A DNA stretch of 64,000 nucleotides, taken from assembly GCA_014529385.2 (NCBI GenBank), contig CM043955.1, forward strand, positions 153,064,140-153,128,139, given 5' to 3'. The notes beneath the pieces were generated by a model. It saw nothing but the letters and a program-made list of their open reading frames with translations, made no database searches and had not been told where the DNA came from. The translations under genes were made by a program, and so were the position numbers. Shown one piece after another: positions 43,730 to 56,600 of this stretch. This DNA is from Adiantum capillus-veneris (taxonomy: Eukaryota > Streptophyta > Polypodiopsida > Polypodiales > Pteridaceae). The stretch's first letter is position 1; each line of letters begins with the position of its first letter.

Positions 43730-44510
43730 GCTTAAGGGAACCGATGATGGTTAGGTTGGGACTGAACTCCTTGGAAATTAGCATCAGTACTTCTGGGCAT
43801 CACTAGAGTGCACATATCTCTTGAAATGGGTTGCAAGCGCCCCATCTTCATGCATGTATCTTTGCTTGCAACAATGTGGCAAAAATAGTACATGTGAAAT
43901 GCGTGATTACAGGGCAACAGAAACATGCCAAGTGCATCATTATCATCATACATCTTCAACCTGCAAGCACTACAAACTTTGCGGATGGCAAAGGTGCCCA
44001 TATCCACAGGTGGAACTTTTGGTGAAGGTGTACAATCAACAATACTATACTTCTTTTGATCTACATGCTTGTCACAAAATCCATATGTGCGCATGTACAC
44101 TCCTCCATTTCATGTGCTAAATCTCTTTCCTCTTGAGCCCTAGCCATAGCCTCAACCGTCGAGGCCTTGTCCACAACAATTCCTTGCAATGATTATTAGA
44201 GTCTTTGAGGCTAAACCCAAGAAAAAATATGGCCTTCACACTGCCTATCAATGCTTTCCTAGGTACCTTGTAATGACTTTGAGACATCTTCAATTTTGAC
44301 ATTGCCTTCATGCAAACCTATGTCTGAGAGCACTCCCTCTAATTCTATGTCTGAGAGCACTCCCTCTAGTGCTTTGATGACTTTTTTGGACTCACTCTCT
44401 GGCTTTAAGGTCCATTCAAAACATATGTACAAATGAACCCCCTTTTCAATTATTTTGCAGAGTGCATGAAGTGTATAGACGTGAACTCTACTCAAAGGAA
44501 TATCAAGCAC
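43730..44510 (-). pseudogene. RING-like zinc-finger gene remnant
   Basis: The minus-strand frame 44100-43732 encodes VCSACRLKMYDDNDALGMF, LLPCNHAFHMYYFCHIVASK and a later DMC. C-x2-C, C-x-H-x2-H and further Cys fit a RING-H2 pattern with one expected Cys changed to Tyr. Upstream blocks include ASTVEAMARAQEERDLAHEM (44160-44100) and LHALCKIIEKGVHLYICFEW with an ESESKKVIKALEGVLSD helix, containing a small tandem repeat (44510-44330). The order helix, coil, RING would fit an E3 ubiquitin ligase, but frame breaks separate the blocks. Confidence 0.4.
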
Positions 44511-45364
44511 TGGACCAAAATATTTATCTTGAAGATGTCTATTGGGGGAGCTCTACTCCATTGCACACTCTCAAGATATTGTGCATCAACCATGCAGTAT
44601 AAGCATGGATTTGCCACAACTGCACCGTGTGTTATGTTGTACATACACTTAAGAGTTTAAGTCACATGCCATGTGCCATTTGACTGTATAGTGTAACATT
44701 TAATGGCCTAGTAACTTGTATGTAGCGGAAAATAGCATGAACATAGTGAGCATTTCATTAGAATAGATTCCTAATGAGAATAACAAGAGTGCTTGGGTCG
44801 AGAGAGCAACAAAAAGTATAACACCTAGTTAGATAGCATGAACAATACTTCAAAAGAGAGAGAAATTAAGCAATTGACAACAGTTGAGGACCGGATTTGC
44901 ATGGAGCCGGTCCCCCCCTCCAAAAGGCTTTGTATTATGGTTTCTCCCATCAAGAGAGACATTTTATAATACAATTCTTTGTGTTCCTTCAATACTAGCT
45001 AGTGCAATGAATATGGAAACTTCAAGCACTAAGCAAAACACTTATCAAACACAACATCAATTACCTCATGGTCTCAGACCCAACACCTCACACACCTTTG
45101 AAGATAGTGAGAGCTAGCGGGCTATGAGAGTAGATTGAGAGGAAGAAGGAGTAGTCTTACAAAAAAGATGTACATCTCCTCACATAATCACTCATATTAG
45201 CATAGCTTAGCTTAGTAATTAGCATGGTAGAGGAGATGAGCATGCATTGAATCTTGGCTCTTGGTTGGATTTGCATCACAAATCCAATCCAAGAGTTGTT
45301 GGTGTTGGCCTCCCTTCTCACAAGCTTGGAGTAGGTGATAAGCTTTACATTAAAGCTTGAGAAA

Positions 45365-45402
<38 letters not shown>

Positions 45403-45811
45403 TAGATAGATACATAGATAGATAGTTCTATTATCGTCCTGGGAGGTCAAATATGACCTATGGGACCAAATGAACATGTCACGTGGTGTGAGTGGAGTTC
45501 ATAAGTGACTCTTGATGCTCAAAAATGGCTGAAATGAGCGTCGCAATAGAGAGTCCACATCGTGGTTGGGAGAGGAAGGTATGTAGGAAGAGATCATGGC
45601 TGAATATATGGGGAAAAGACGACCTAATGTGGTCAAAAGCTGAGCACCTCAAGTAGTGTGTGGTACTCACTCTCTCGCACTTGACGAGGGCATAAGGTGC
45701 AAAGTCGATGACACTCCTCGCCAGTGCCCCAACGTCCTATCTCGCAGCGTAGAGAATGGGAGCTAAGACGAATGGAGGCAATGGTGTGGATCGCACTCAA
45801 CGGGATGGGCT

Positions 45812-45895
<84 letters not shown>

Positions 45896-46443
45896 TTCTT
45901 GCTTCACACATGAGTTTGTGTGAGTGTGTGTGGATAATGCCTTTGAAAAATCAGCCCCCTCTCTCTCTCTTGGTCGACCCCTCTTGTTATTTTCTCATGC
46001 TCACACCCTATTGGACCTCCCCAGGCTTAGCCAATGGAAATTAAGCAGCATAAGTGATAGCCTTCTGACATGTGTCCCCCTTTTGTGAGAGCTTTTGCTA
46101 ATTATTTAATTCAACTAAACTCTCATTGGACCCCTTTGTCTCCTGGCCAATAGGAATCAGGCAAGCCATTGGGCTGCTGAATGCTCATTGGACCCCTTGG
46201 GAGATCGTCAATAGTCTTCTAGAGATCTTAATTCCTATTGGTTCTTTTATTAAGTGTTTAATTAATTAATTAAACTTTATTATAGCCTAATTCTCATTGG
46301 TCCACCTCCAAGGCCATCCAATAGGATTTGAGTACACCTTGTGGGCATCTGGGCTAGGGAGCTAACATGTGTCCCTCATTCCCTTTGTGTAAAGGGAGCT
46401 TGTGTGTGTGTGTGTGATTTTCTCTCTCATCCCCTACTTCTTG

Positions 46444-46474
<31 letters not shown>

Positions 46475-47029
46475 TTTCTCTCTCATCCCCTACTTCTTGG
46501 GCTTGTGAAAGACTTTGGGGACACACACAAAGCATCTAATTTCCCTAGGCTTTTGACCTTTGGACACAACCTTTGAATTTTGGAAACTTAGCATTTTGGA
46601 AGTCTTAATGGGCTGAACCTTAGCGTCTTTTAAGCCCATTGTTGCACCTTGCTCTTTTGCAGATGGCCCCCCCCCCTTTGGATCCCTATTTTCCCTCCTT
46701 TGGATCCCTAATGTGGCCGGTCTACCAGCTAAACCAATATTCTAGATTTTTCTCCCGTGGAATCCCCATATTAAAATTATCATTTTAACATGAGAAAAAC
46801 ATTTAGGAGAATTAGATATTACTTATTATGACAATAGTCACCAAATCCTTCCACTGAAAGCACACCTTTGTTTCTTTGTTGTTCACTAATGATAGAAGGA
46901 ATTTGGGTTTGACTAAAAACCCAATTGAGAAAACAAAGGAAACAAAATGGAAACAAAAAATCAAGAACAAAATATACAAAAAAATTCTTATTATATACTG
47001 AACTAAGTATACCTAAAATGATCCTAGCA
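44511..47029. other. Repeat-rich spacer: GA microsatellites and ATTGG/CCAAT-dense stretch
   Basis: It contains a (GA)n tract at 45366-45399 followed by GATA repeats, a GA tract of about 80 bp at 45811-45893, and from 46000 to 46335 many 'ctcattgga', 'ccaatagga' and related words. Two tandem units of GT run plus 'tttctctctcatcccctacttcttgg' follow at 46395-46500. No gene supported. Confidence 0.7.
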
Positions 47030-48253
47030 TCAGAATGTTCTTTTTGGCTGCACGTTGAAGTGTCGTGGGTCCTCTTTGGTTATTGATGGATCCAAAGTTT
47101 TGTTCGTGAGGGTAATTGTGGTGACTCTCTCCAGCTTCGTGTTCTTTAGGACCTCGTACTTGTTGAGCTTAAAAGAAAAATTGAGAACCCCATTGCACTC
47201 CTCTCGACTCATGTCAAAGAAGTGAACTATATACTTCTGGTTCAAGATCAACAAAGAGATTGTTATGCTCGTTATATTGTACCTCTCTACTCCCCTTGCC
47301 CCTAAGAATGTTGCTTCAATATGGAATGGTGACCCAAGTTTCTCAAACACCTCATTGTTTACGTGCCGATGTGCAGCCTCTACATGTGACGGCTTTGGCA
47401 ACAATGATCCTCTCTGTAGTTTACTTTGAGACTTTTTAGCTAATGCTTTGAAGAGTGCCCTGTATCCCATCTGCGAGATGCCAATCTCATCAAGTATTTC
47501 TTGCACTTCCATTGGTTCCAGGTGGTTCTCCTTCATGAAGGAGGTAAGGAGTTTCTCTTTCAATTTATGAATATGTTTTTGGGTTATCATTTCTTCAACT
47601 GCTTGTTTTGGAACTAGACGGCTATAATGTACTCTGGTAATGGAACCTACTCTATTCGAGTCTGGATATAGCAAAGACATGCAAAGATAGCACCATGCGT
47701 CATTATCAATAGTAAGAAAGTGTAACATATATATAGGATACAAAAGCAGAGACAAACTCTGAGTTACCTTAAAGCATGTATTTGTTTTTTCAGGCTGCCA
47801 CTACCAATCTTCATATTCTCTATGCATAGATATCATTTTATTTTGTGACTCCCAAGCATGGTATCTTTCTCATGCAAACTTGTGATCTTCTTCTCAAGGA
47901 TTTGGATCTGTTTGATAAAATATTTTGAGCGCATGCCTTGATAAGTTTCTTCAACTGCATGTTCTCCATTGCTAGGAAGTGTCTTTGCTTTTCTACATTC
48001 AATCCTCATATTTCCAAATGTTGAGTGTAGCCCAATAGCCCATCCTTGCCATCGCATGTGAAATATAAAAGGTTAGTGATATTAGCAAACAGAGGTGGGG
48101 CATTTGTTGTAGGATCCTTTGGGTAAATAGATCCATCGGTCCACTAATCCAAAGGATGATCCGTGTTTGCCCTTCTAAGTTCTTTCTTCCATCGAGATAA
48201 GAAAGAGTCCCTCTTATTTTTTTGAAATGGTGTGTACTCTTGTAATACATCAA
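47030..48253 (-). pseudogene. Family X gene, copy 1 (unidentified family)
   Basis: Reading the minus strand, block 1 is SIYPKDPTTNAPPLFANITN with DGKDGLLGYTQHL (48130-48015). Block 2 is a coiled coil (KYFIKQIQILEKKITSLHEK) ending KIGSGSLKKQIHALR at a GT donor (47769). Block 3, after an intron, is SLLYPDSNRVGS, HKLKEKLLTSFMKENHLE and VQEILDEIGISQMGYRALFK. Block 4 is KLGSPFHIEATFLG. Block 5 is REECNGVLNFSFKLNKYEVL and LDPSITKEDPRHFNVQ. Blocks 3-5 are one open frame of about 200 codons. The copy at 62494-64000 has the same blocks in the same order. Two stops (after TQHLEI, and after HKIK) disrupt blocks 1-2. I do not recognise the family; no transposon signature surrounds it. Confidence 0.6.
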
Positions 48254-49512
48254 TGTGAAGATGATGTGTGTTATTTCTTTGGGTCAATGTTCAAGATGAA
48301 GGGGTTGAGGATTGCAAGTTCAAATTGGTGTTTTCATCATAAAAAGAAGCGTTATCCATTCCTAAAGTTGATAGAGAAATAGACAGACACTTGAGATTGA
48401 CAAAATATCTCAAGTTTTGGAGGAAAGGCTGTAGTCCCCTATTTAGAGTTGATAAAGTTCCTGTAGCTTCTGTTTTTTGAAAGAACGCTTGTAAGTTGGC
48501 ATTTCAAATCATTAGTCATACGGTTAGTTGGATTCTTGACAAGATAACGAAGGATAAGATGATAAAGACGGCGGCTACCTAACAAAGAATGTCATTTTGG
48601 CTTTTTGTTGGTGCAAAAAAGTACCACTTAAAATGTATTATTTAACATTTTTATTTTCTCTCTCTAAGCTGACGTGGAACTTCTTGCAAGGCCCAATAGT
48701 GAGTCCAAGTTTCTCCTAATGTCATTGTTGTTCCCCCCCTTGAGTAAAGGGTACTCATGTGTTAAAGAGAAAGGAGGTCACCACATCGTCAAAATTTCCA
48801 AGTAAAGGGTGCCTTGATGGACCAATCAGATGCAAGCTTCCCAAATCAAAGACGGCTCTCTATAAGAGATTGGGAAAAAATGTTTTTGGGGCTTCTTCGG
48901 CTTTTTCTTGCCTTGTCAGAGCTGAAGTGAGCCCAAGAGGGGGCTTCCTCTTTTTCTTCTTCTTCTTATTCTTCTGCTTTATGTAAGAGAATTTTCCCTT
49001 TTGAATAAGGAGCCAAGAAGGAGACTTTTATACTCTATCTAACACACAGCAGACTGCACACTCAGACTTACTCAACCAGATCACCTAGCTAGTACTGGTA
49101 TTGGTACTGGTATTAGTACTGGTATTGACTAACTGCGTGACTGACTAACTGGCTGACTAGTACTGACTACATGACTGATTGACTGACTAACTGTTTAGTA
49201 CTGGCTAACTATTTTTTAACTTCCTTTTTTTGTGTGAATAATGTTCAACTGCGTGGCACCGAGCTCAAACACAGAGCCTCTCTCTAGCGGGCACACTGTT
49301 GCACCTCTTTCCACTCTGTCTAAACTGCTAAGAACACTAATTAACACCACATACACATTGTCTAACCCAGCCAACTACACACGAACAGAACTAAAACTGC
49401 ACATTACAACTACTTAACAGTTCTCACATAACTCAGTAAAAACCAGAAAACAGATGAAAGAAAGGCTTCTAGAGGTAGCACATTGAGTGTTCCTCAAGCT
49501 AAGTGCAAGGAA
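48254..49512. other. Non-coding stretch; right part is leader of a minus-strand LTR element
   Basis: No gene signature. From about 49020 it holds 'agtactggtattggtactgg' type repeats and a segment (49036-49100) that reappears inverted at 52317-52375. The last part leads into the primer site at 49513-49531. Confidence 0.6.
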
Positions 49513-49531
49513 GTCCCCGGCAATGGTGCCA
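49513..49531 (-). promoter_or_regulatory. tRNA-Asp-like primer binding site (minus strand)
   Basis: The minus strand reads TGGCACCATTGCCGGGGAC, matching the plant tRNA-Asp primer site except for two C-to-T type changes at CpG positions, next to the TG end of repeat B. Confidence 0.65.
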
Positions 49532-49535
49532 AAAA

Positions 49536-50178
<643 letters not shown>

Positions 50179-50291
50179 TCAATGGAAACTTAGTCCTTAA
50201 CTGATATGTATCGATCATCCTCACTTAGAATACATCATTGTAATGTTTTTTCTTGGTCCCATGTGTCATATACGACCTCCTTGGATGATAA

Positions 50292-50297
<6 letters not shown>

Positions 50298-50373
<76 letters not shown>
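50298..50373. repeat. (CT)n microsatellite
   Basis: A CT run of about 75 bp. No gene is recognised in 50179-51352 around it. A GA tract lies at 50792-50818. Confidence 0.95.
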
Positions 50374-50378
<5 letters not shown>

Positions 50379-50394
50379 TCCCCACACCTTCTGG

Positions 50395-50590
50395 GAGGAG
50401 GGCCCTTAGTGATAATAGGACTTTTTGCTCCCTCTCCACATTCTTACTCGTGAACAATGATGGGAGGAGGGCCCTCAACAATAAAAATGGAAGGATTGAT
50501 AGTTCCCTCTTTGTCTTATTGATGGGAGGAGGGCCCTCAACAATAAAAATGGAAGGATTGATAGTTCCCTCTTTGTCTTATTGGTCCTAC
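50395..50590 (+). repeat. Minisatellite with GGGAGGAGGGCCCT
   Basis: Three occurrences of GGGAGGAGGGCCCT at about 60-bp spacing. The last two units (about 62 bp, with 'aataaaaatggaaggattga') are virtually identical. Confidence 0.85.
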
Positions 50591-50784
50591 CACAAATGGG
50601 AGGAGTTCCATCTCCATTTTTGCTTTACTAGTCCTCTCAGTAATGATGGGGATATTGTTGGATCCCCTCCACCTTGGTCCTCCTAATTCACAATTGGGGA
50701 GGATTGTTGTGTTGCTCATGATCTATGATGGGAGTATTGCATTGCTGGACCTTATTTATGATGGGGATGGGGACCATGATAATA

Positions 50785-50818
<34 letters not shown>

Positions 50819-51352
50819 GTCTTGGAAATGAAACATTTAAAATGATTTAAAAGTTTGAATTTTAACTTATATAGTAACAAACTTAATTCAAAAAATCTAT
50901 TTTTAGAAATTGAAGATAATAGCACATTAGGAAGGGAATGGGGTCTAAAAGGGCCTCTTCATTTTCCATGGGATTAGAAATGAGATTATGGAATGGACAA
51001 ATGGGTGGATGTCGTGGTGGACTTAAATGGTGGGTATGGCAGGGCCTAAAAGAGAGTAGTAAAATTTGTAGGCATAGATACTCTTTTTCTTGAAAATGCA
51101 GAGAAAATATCTTATAAAATCAAAAACCTAAACTAGTTTCTAGAAATTTAGGGATAAAACCAATCTCTTCTCTCTATAGTGGCTGCCAGTTTCTCCCCCT
51201 CTCTCTTAGAAGGGATCCCTCCAAAATGTGTTGGTCATTCCCACCCTCTCTCTCTCTCTCTCTACATTACCATTTCTCACTGCTCTTTACTCCACCTTGT
51301 AAATTGCATCTCTTTCTTCAATGTCACGTTTCCCTCTTAAATGTTACTATAT

Positions 51353-51440
51353 ATATGTGGTAGTGATGTGTGTGAACACATTTAGGACAATAGAGGTATT
51401 TTTTCCCTCACTAGGAGGTTTTCTTCCCCATTGGAGAGGA
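51353..51440 (+). repeat. Copia-1 LTR fragment
   Basis: 'tatgtggtagtgatgtgtgt' through 'aggaggtttt' matches the first part of the Copia-1 LTR (from 15391), then diverges. No coding region follows. Confidence 0.65.
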
Positions 51441-51654
51441 GAATGGAGAATGTGCCTAGCACACACAGGAATGCCTCTCTATAGCCCAGGGTATTCACAA
51501 CACCCCTATTCTCTCAAAAAACACCTTCAAATGACACACAATCACATAGCAAATACACATTTGCACTGAATCCAAGGCACTTGCACTCACACAGACCACC
51601 AATCAACTTGCACCCATGAATGTCATCAATTGCCACCATCCCTTGCACACAAAC

Positions 51655-51864
<210 letters not shown>

Positions 51865-52029
51865 AAGACACAACATTGGGGGGGCACCACTGCCACCACA
51901 CACCTGGAACACTTGTAACAAAACAGAGAAGGAAAGGGGATCCAATGCGACACAAAGACGTACTTCAATGGGAGGACTTCCATTCATCCACAGAAAACTT
52001 ATACAACCTTCTTTACATTGACATAGCTA

Positions 52030-52680
52030 CTAGTATCATCATTATAGTATTACCAGTACCAATACTAGCTCAATAACTTTGAGAACCATATGCCAATAAA
52101 CTAGTATAGTAGGTCTAGTATAGGTCTAGCCAGTACTAGTACTACCAATACCACTACCAATGACTGTACAAGAGCTAGTTGAGACAGTGACTGTAGTAAT
52201 AACAGTATCAGTATACCAGTATACCTGCTCCAATCTGAGACAAAAGAGAAAATTTAAGAAAAAATACAAACAAAAGGAAAACTCTATGTGTCTGTATACC
52301 AATATACCAGTAATAGTGTACCAGTGAGCTGGCTGAGTAAGTCTGTGAGCGGTTTGCTGTGTTAGATAGTGAGTGTCCAGTACCAGTACGAAAAAAACCT
52401 TAAAACATACTAGTAGCAATACAGGTCCAGTATAGGTCTGGCCAGTAGAAATAGTAGTACATGTTCATTATATACCAGTGCCAGTACTTCACTAAAATCT
52501 GAGACCAGTACTGCCAGTATAGCAGTATATCGGTATAGGTATATTTCAGTAGTAGTAAAGGTCCAGTATCAGTACTACTCGTACCAGTATACTCATGCAC
52601 TAGTACCAGTCAGTACCCAGTACCACCATATGAGACAGTACAGTACCAGTAAAGTACAATACATAGGGAAATCTGAGACC
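52030..52680 (+). repeat. CCAGTA/TACTGG-rich region, probable retroelement leader
   Basis: Dozens of CCAGTA, CCAGTATA and TAGTACC words at irregular spacing. The segment 52317-52375 is an inverted homologue of about 49036-49100. The region leads into the gag start at 52914, so it may be the 5' leader of that element. 51864-52029 and 52681-52913 carry nothing else recognised. Confidence 0.6.
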
Positions 52681-52913
52681 AAAAAGAGGGTAAATTCGGG
52701 TTGCAAATGCCCAAAAAACTAAGTGAGCGGCCTTCAAGGGCACTCACCAACACTTCTAAAGTGTTGAGCTCACATGCACCTACTCTCTGGTCGTGTGCTA
52801 GAGGAAGATCCCATAGAGAGTGTATTTGTTTACGTGGGCACTCATTATTCCTCCACATTAGGCTCTAGGCCCTCAGCGGGAACCCAAGGTAGTATTGCTC
52901 AAGACCCACATTT

Positions 52914-54848
52914 ATGTTTAGTGACTCTTCCTCTGATTACGACATCATGGAAGGTTACCCAATGCCTAATCCTGATAGTTCAAGCCAAGACATGCATGCC
53001 CTGGGCCCACGGTCTGGGCCGAGCGTGCTTAGCCGCTTGAAGGAAACTTTTAGTAGAGCCACTCGCTCCCAACATGGAGTTAACGATGTAAATGAGGGGG
53101 GTGGGGAAGTAAATTTTCCATTCATGACCAACGTAGATCCCATGCTCCTGGAGAGTTTGCACGTGAATACTCCATTCACTGCCCCCCCTGATTCTTCAGA
53201 GCTATTCCCCTCCGAGTTTATATTACCTGATGGTAGAAGCCTTGCCAAAGTGCAAGAGGTTGAGCGGTATATCATTGCAGCTAGGGAAAAGGAAATCAAG
53301 AGCTTACATAAAAGAAACGAAGAGAGTTAAAAGAAAAAGCCCATATGTCAACATCCATGTTAGGCAAGCAATCGAGTGCTCCTAAATTAGCGACCACTAA
53401 GGGTCAACCCATGGAAAGTCACATTGCATCTAGCTCAAAGGACACCCCTAGCACCTCAATCCTAGATGGAGCATTCCTAAATAAGAATTGGGAGTACAAA
53501 CTACAAACGGAAATTCTAACCGACTTATACACAGGTCACACCTATCACGTGGGTTGGTTAGATATCCTACAATCCACAACGGGTGCTGCTAGCATAGAGG
53601 AGCAACATCAAAGAGTTTGTGATGTAATCCATAGGGTTATTAAGCTAGAGAGATAGAATAAAGGGATCCACATGCCTTCAACGGGTCTCATGAGATTCAT
53701 GGACATAGGGAAGGATAAGCAACCACTTTATAAAAAATGGAGACTCCCTCAGTAAGCCCAATGGATTCTGCATATGTGGTTTTGCCAGGGGTCTCAGTAC
53801 AATCTGAGCCCACAAGTGATAGCTTAACCTTTCCAAGTCTAGCTCATCTTTCTCTTGATGATACCATGGCTACCATGCCTACCCCAGTGTTGGGCATGCC
53901 AAGAAACACGCCATGGACCTCTTTTTTAGTAAAGCACCACTACATGGTATCTCAATGCCTGCAATAGTACCTACAAGTGTGTACCAATCATATGCACCTG
54001 TAGGACCTCGTACTCATGTAGCTCCTACCCCTCCCATTGTTTCAACAACTTATGCTCCACAACCACAACATCCAAGATCTTATTTCAATGGGGCTATACC
54101 AACTACCATGTCTGCTATGCCTAGGGCCAGACATATGAACTTTGGGCCACCATATGGCACGACATTATACCCAACTTGGAACCCAAGGGCTGCATATACG
54201 CTAAGCCCAATTCCAACCCCCATTCCACATAAAATCCCAAGAGCACTTGTCCCCACTATATCGGCTCACTTAGGAGACTTGGCAACATTTTCTCAAGCTA
54301 TTGGTCAATACATTGTTGAAAATATGCGCAATACGCCTGATAGAGAACCTAGAAGTAAGGCAGTACAAATAGCCAAGCTCACACAAAAATTTAGTGGAGA
54401 TGAGGATGTGAGCAAGCATATCAGAGTATTTGAGCAAATATGAGATTCCCTAGGATAACACAATGACCTGCATAAGAGTAATGCCTTAAGCTTGACCTTA
54501 AGTGGAAAGACTGTGGATTGGTATAGAACCCTAAGGGTGGAAGAGAAAATGATTTAGCCTACTCTTAGGAGACTGTTCTTGAAAGAGTACATACGAGAGG
54601 GAGTACTTTGGGATGTAGCATCTCAGCTCCAGAAAGCCCAACAAGAGGAAGGAGAGTCCGTGAGAGACTTTATTAGTTGCTTGAAGCATTTGAATTCTCA
54701 ATGTAATCCAAATGAGTGCTTCAATAATAACCAATTACTTGATAGATTCATTAGGAGACTACAATGTGAGGATATCTACAATGGCCTAGTCCCTAGAGAT
54801 ATCACCACTTGGGAATTAGTCACCACCAATGATCCAATTGGAGGATAA
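52914..54848 (+). pseudogene. Gag N-terminal and central domains
   Basis: Blocks in changing frames: MFSDSSSDYDIMEGYPMPNP; NWEYKLQTEILTDLYTGHTY; a Pro-rich stretch (YAPVGPRTHVAPTPPIVSTT); KFSGDEDVSKHIRVFEQI; LSLTLSGKTVDWYRTL; and the gag core LRRLFLKEYIREGVLWDVAS with EEGESVRDFISCLKHLNSQC. At least five stops or frameshifts separate them. Confidence 0.75.
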
Positions 54849-56280
54849 TTTAATGATTCAAGGAGAAAGAGTGTCTGTTGAGCCTAAATCTACTAGCTCG
54901 CAAGCATCGGGGAATGAGCCAATGACCATAGAGCCTATTGCTAGAGAGCCAACAAAATCTAAGGTGACTTTAGCAGATCTCACCAAGGCCATTCAAGAAA
55001 GTCTTAGAGACAATCGTCCTCTACAAAACAACCATATATATCCAAGAAGGGAGCAACAATGGTGCTCAATTTGCTATGGTCCACATAGTACCAGTGAATG
55101 TCCTACTTTTAGAGTAAAATTTAATGGGAATTGCAATGCATGTGGGACGTATGGTCATCAAGCCAAGGATTGCATAGCATTTAAACGCGCGATGGACAAT
55201 AGACCAACCTTAGCATAGACAAACACACCTCGAGTGCCTACATTGATGTCGGCCCCACCTCTTGAACAAACATCACAACACATGGTCCCTAGGGCCCAAA
55301 ATTTTGTTCAAACAACACCCTTACCACCTCCAATGCTTCTAGGACCGTAACAACCACATCCGAGAATCACTTTTGTGAATCAAGTGGGTTGTGAGTCATC
55401 TATTGTTGGTTTGGAAGGATGTGAAGAAGATATAGACCCTAATATTGCCTATGGTATTGATGCACTTGAAGAAAGTCCACAATATTACATGGAAGACTAT
55501 TGGGGACAAGTCAAACCTGTATATCAAGTAGTTGTTCTTATTGCGAGAGGCCAGAATATCAATTACACTGCCAAGAGACCACCTCTTCAATGCTATGAAT
55601 GTGGAGGTCCACATCGTGTAGCCGAATGTCCTATTAGGCTACAAAAGAATGTCACACTAAATCAAACCAATCAAGCGAGCACGTCTACAATGCCGATACT
55701 CATGTGTAATTGCTGTGGCATAGATCATTTGATTGCCCAATATCCTAATAATCGAAATGCACCAAATATCACGCCATTGAATTTAATTGAGGTTAATGAG
55801 GAGCCAACACATAGTACGCACGTGGTACCAGTAAATGTACTCATACAATTGATGCTTAAAAAACAAAATTATATTCTTGAAGAAAGAGACATGGCATCAA
55901 TTGCACAATCTCAGAAGAAGAAGAAAACACAAAGGAAGAGATCACAAAAAGAAGCGAAGTCAGACCCCAGTTCAAACACAAACATAGGGACGGGTGAGAA
56001 CCCCATATATATGAATGAAGTTGAAGAGGATTTTGATTCAAGTGAAACCATGGAGACTAAAACAACCACTAGGAAAGAAACAAACAAGGAAGATCGTCAT
56101 GAGCCACAATGGCTAGGACCCAAGAAGAAGATAGAAACTTACCCAAACCCTTCAGAGGAGATGGAGCGAGTCAAGCAATTAATGGGTTTGGTAGAAGAGA
56201 CCCAAAGGGATCTAAAGCCGGCACCTAGGCACATCCAAATTATCGATACAATGTTCCCTATGCAACAAAAATGTCCATAG
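54849..56280 (+). pseudogene. Gag zinc-knuckle region (four knuckle-like motifs)
   Basis: CSICYGPHSTSEC, CNACGTYGHQAKDC, CYECGGPHRVAEC and CNCCGIDHLIAQYP follow within about 650 bp. Only the second is a classical CX2CX4HX4C. The first and third have three residues before His, and the fourth has lost its last Cys. A long charged linker (KKKKTQRKRSQKEAK) follows. Confidence 0.75.
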
Positions 56281-56600
56281 ACCACTAGCCATACCTAGTG
56301 TCATCCAAGAAGAAAGTGACTTTAAGTCATGGGAAAGTGGACGTACTCCCTTCTTGTTGAAGAGAATGTTTACACAAGGATTACATGACCCTATCAAGGA
56401 AATGGAGATCGCATCTTCCCCATGCCAAGGGACTAAAGCCCAAAAAGTTCCATTAAATATTGACAAATTGTGGATTTCATGGCTTTAGAAGTTAGAACCA
56501 CCATCATGTCTAAGCTATATGGAGACCCCGAGCTATTCTTAGCTCTTCAATCTTTCCTAAATGGAGAACTGAAAGTCGGGGGCTACCACAATTTGCACAG

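Noticed and set aside
52126-52600. Minus-strand Tyr/Thr-rich ORFs
   Set aside because: They translate the CCAGTA-type repeats; the inverted homology to the 49-kb leader supports a non-coding origin.
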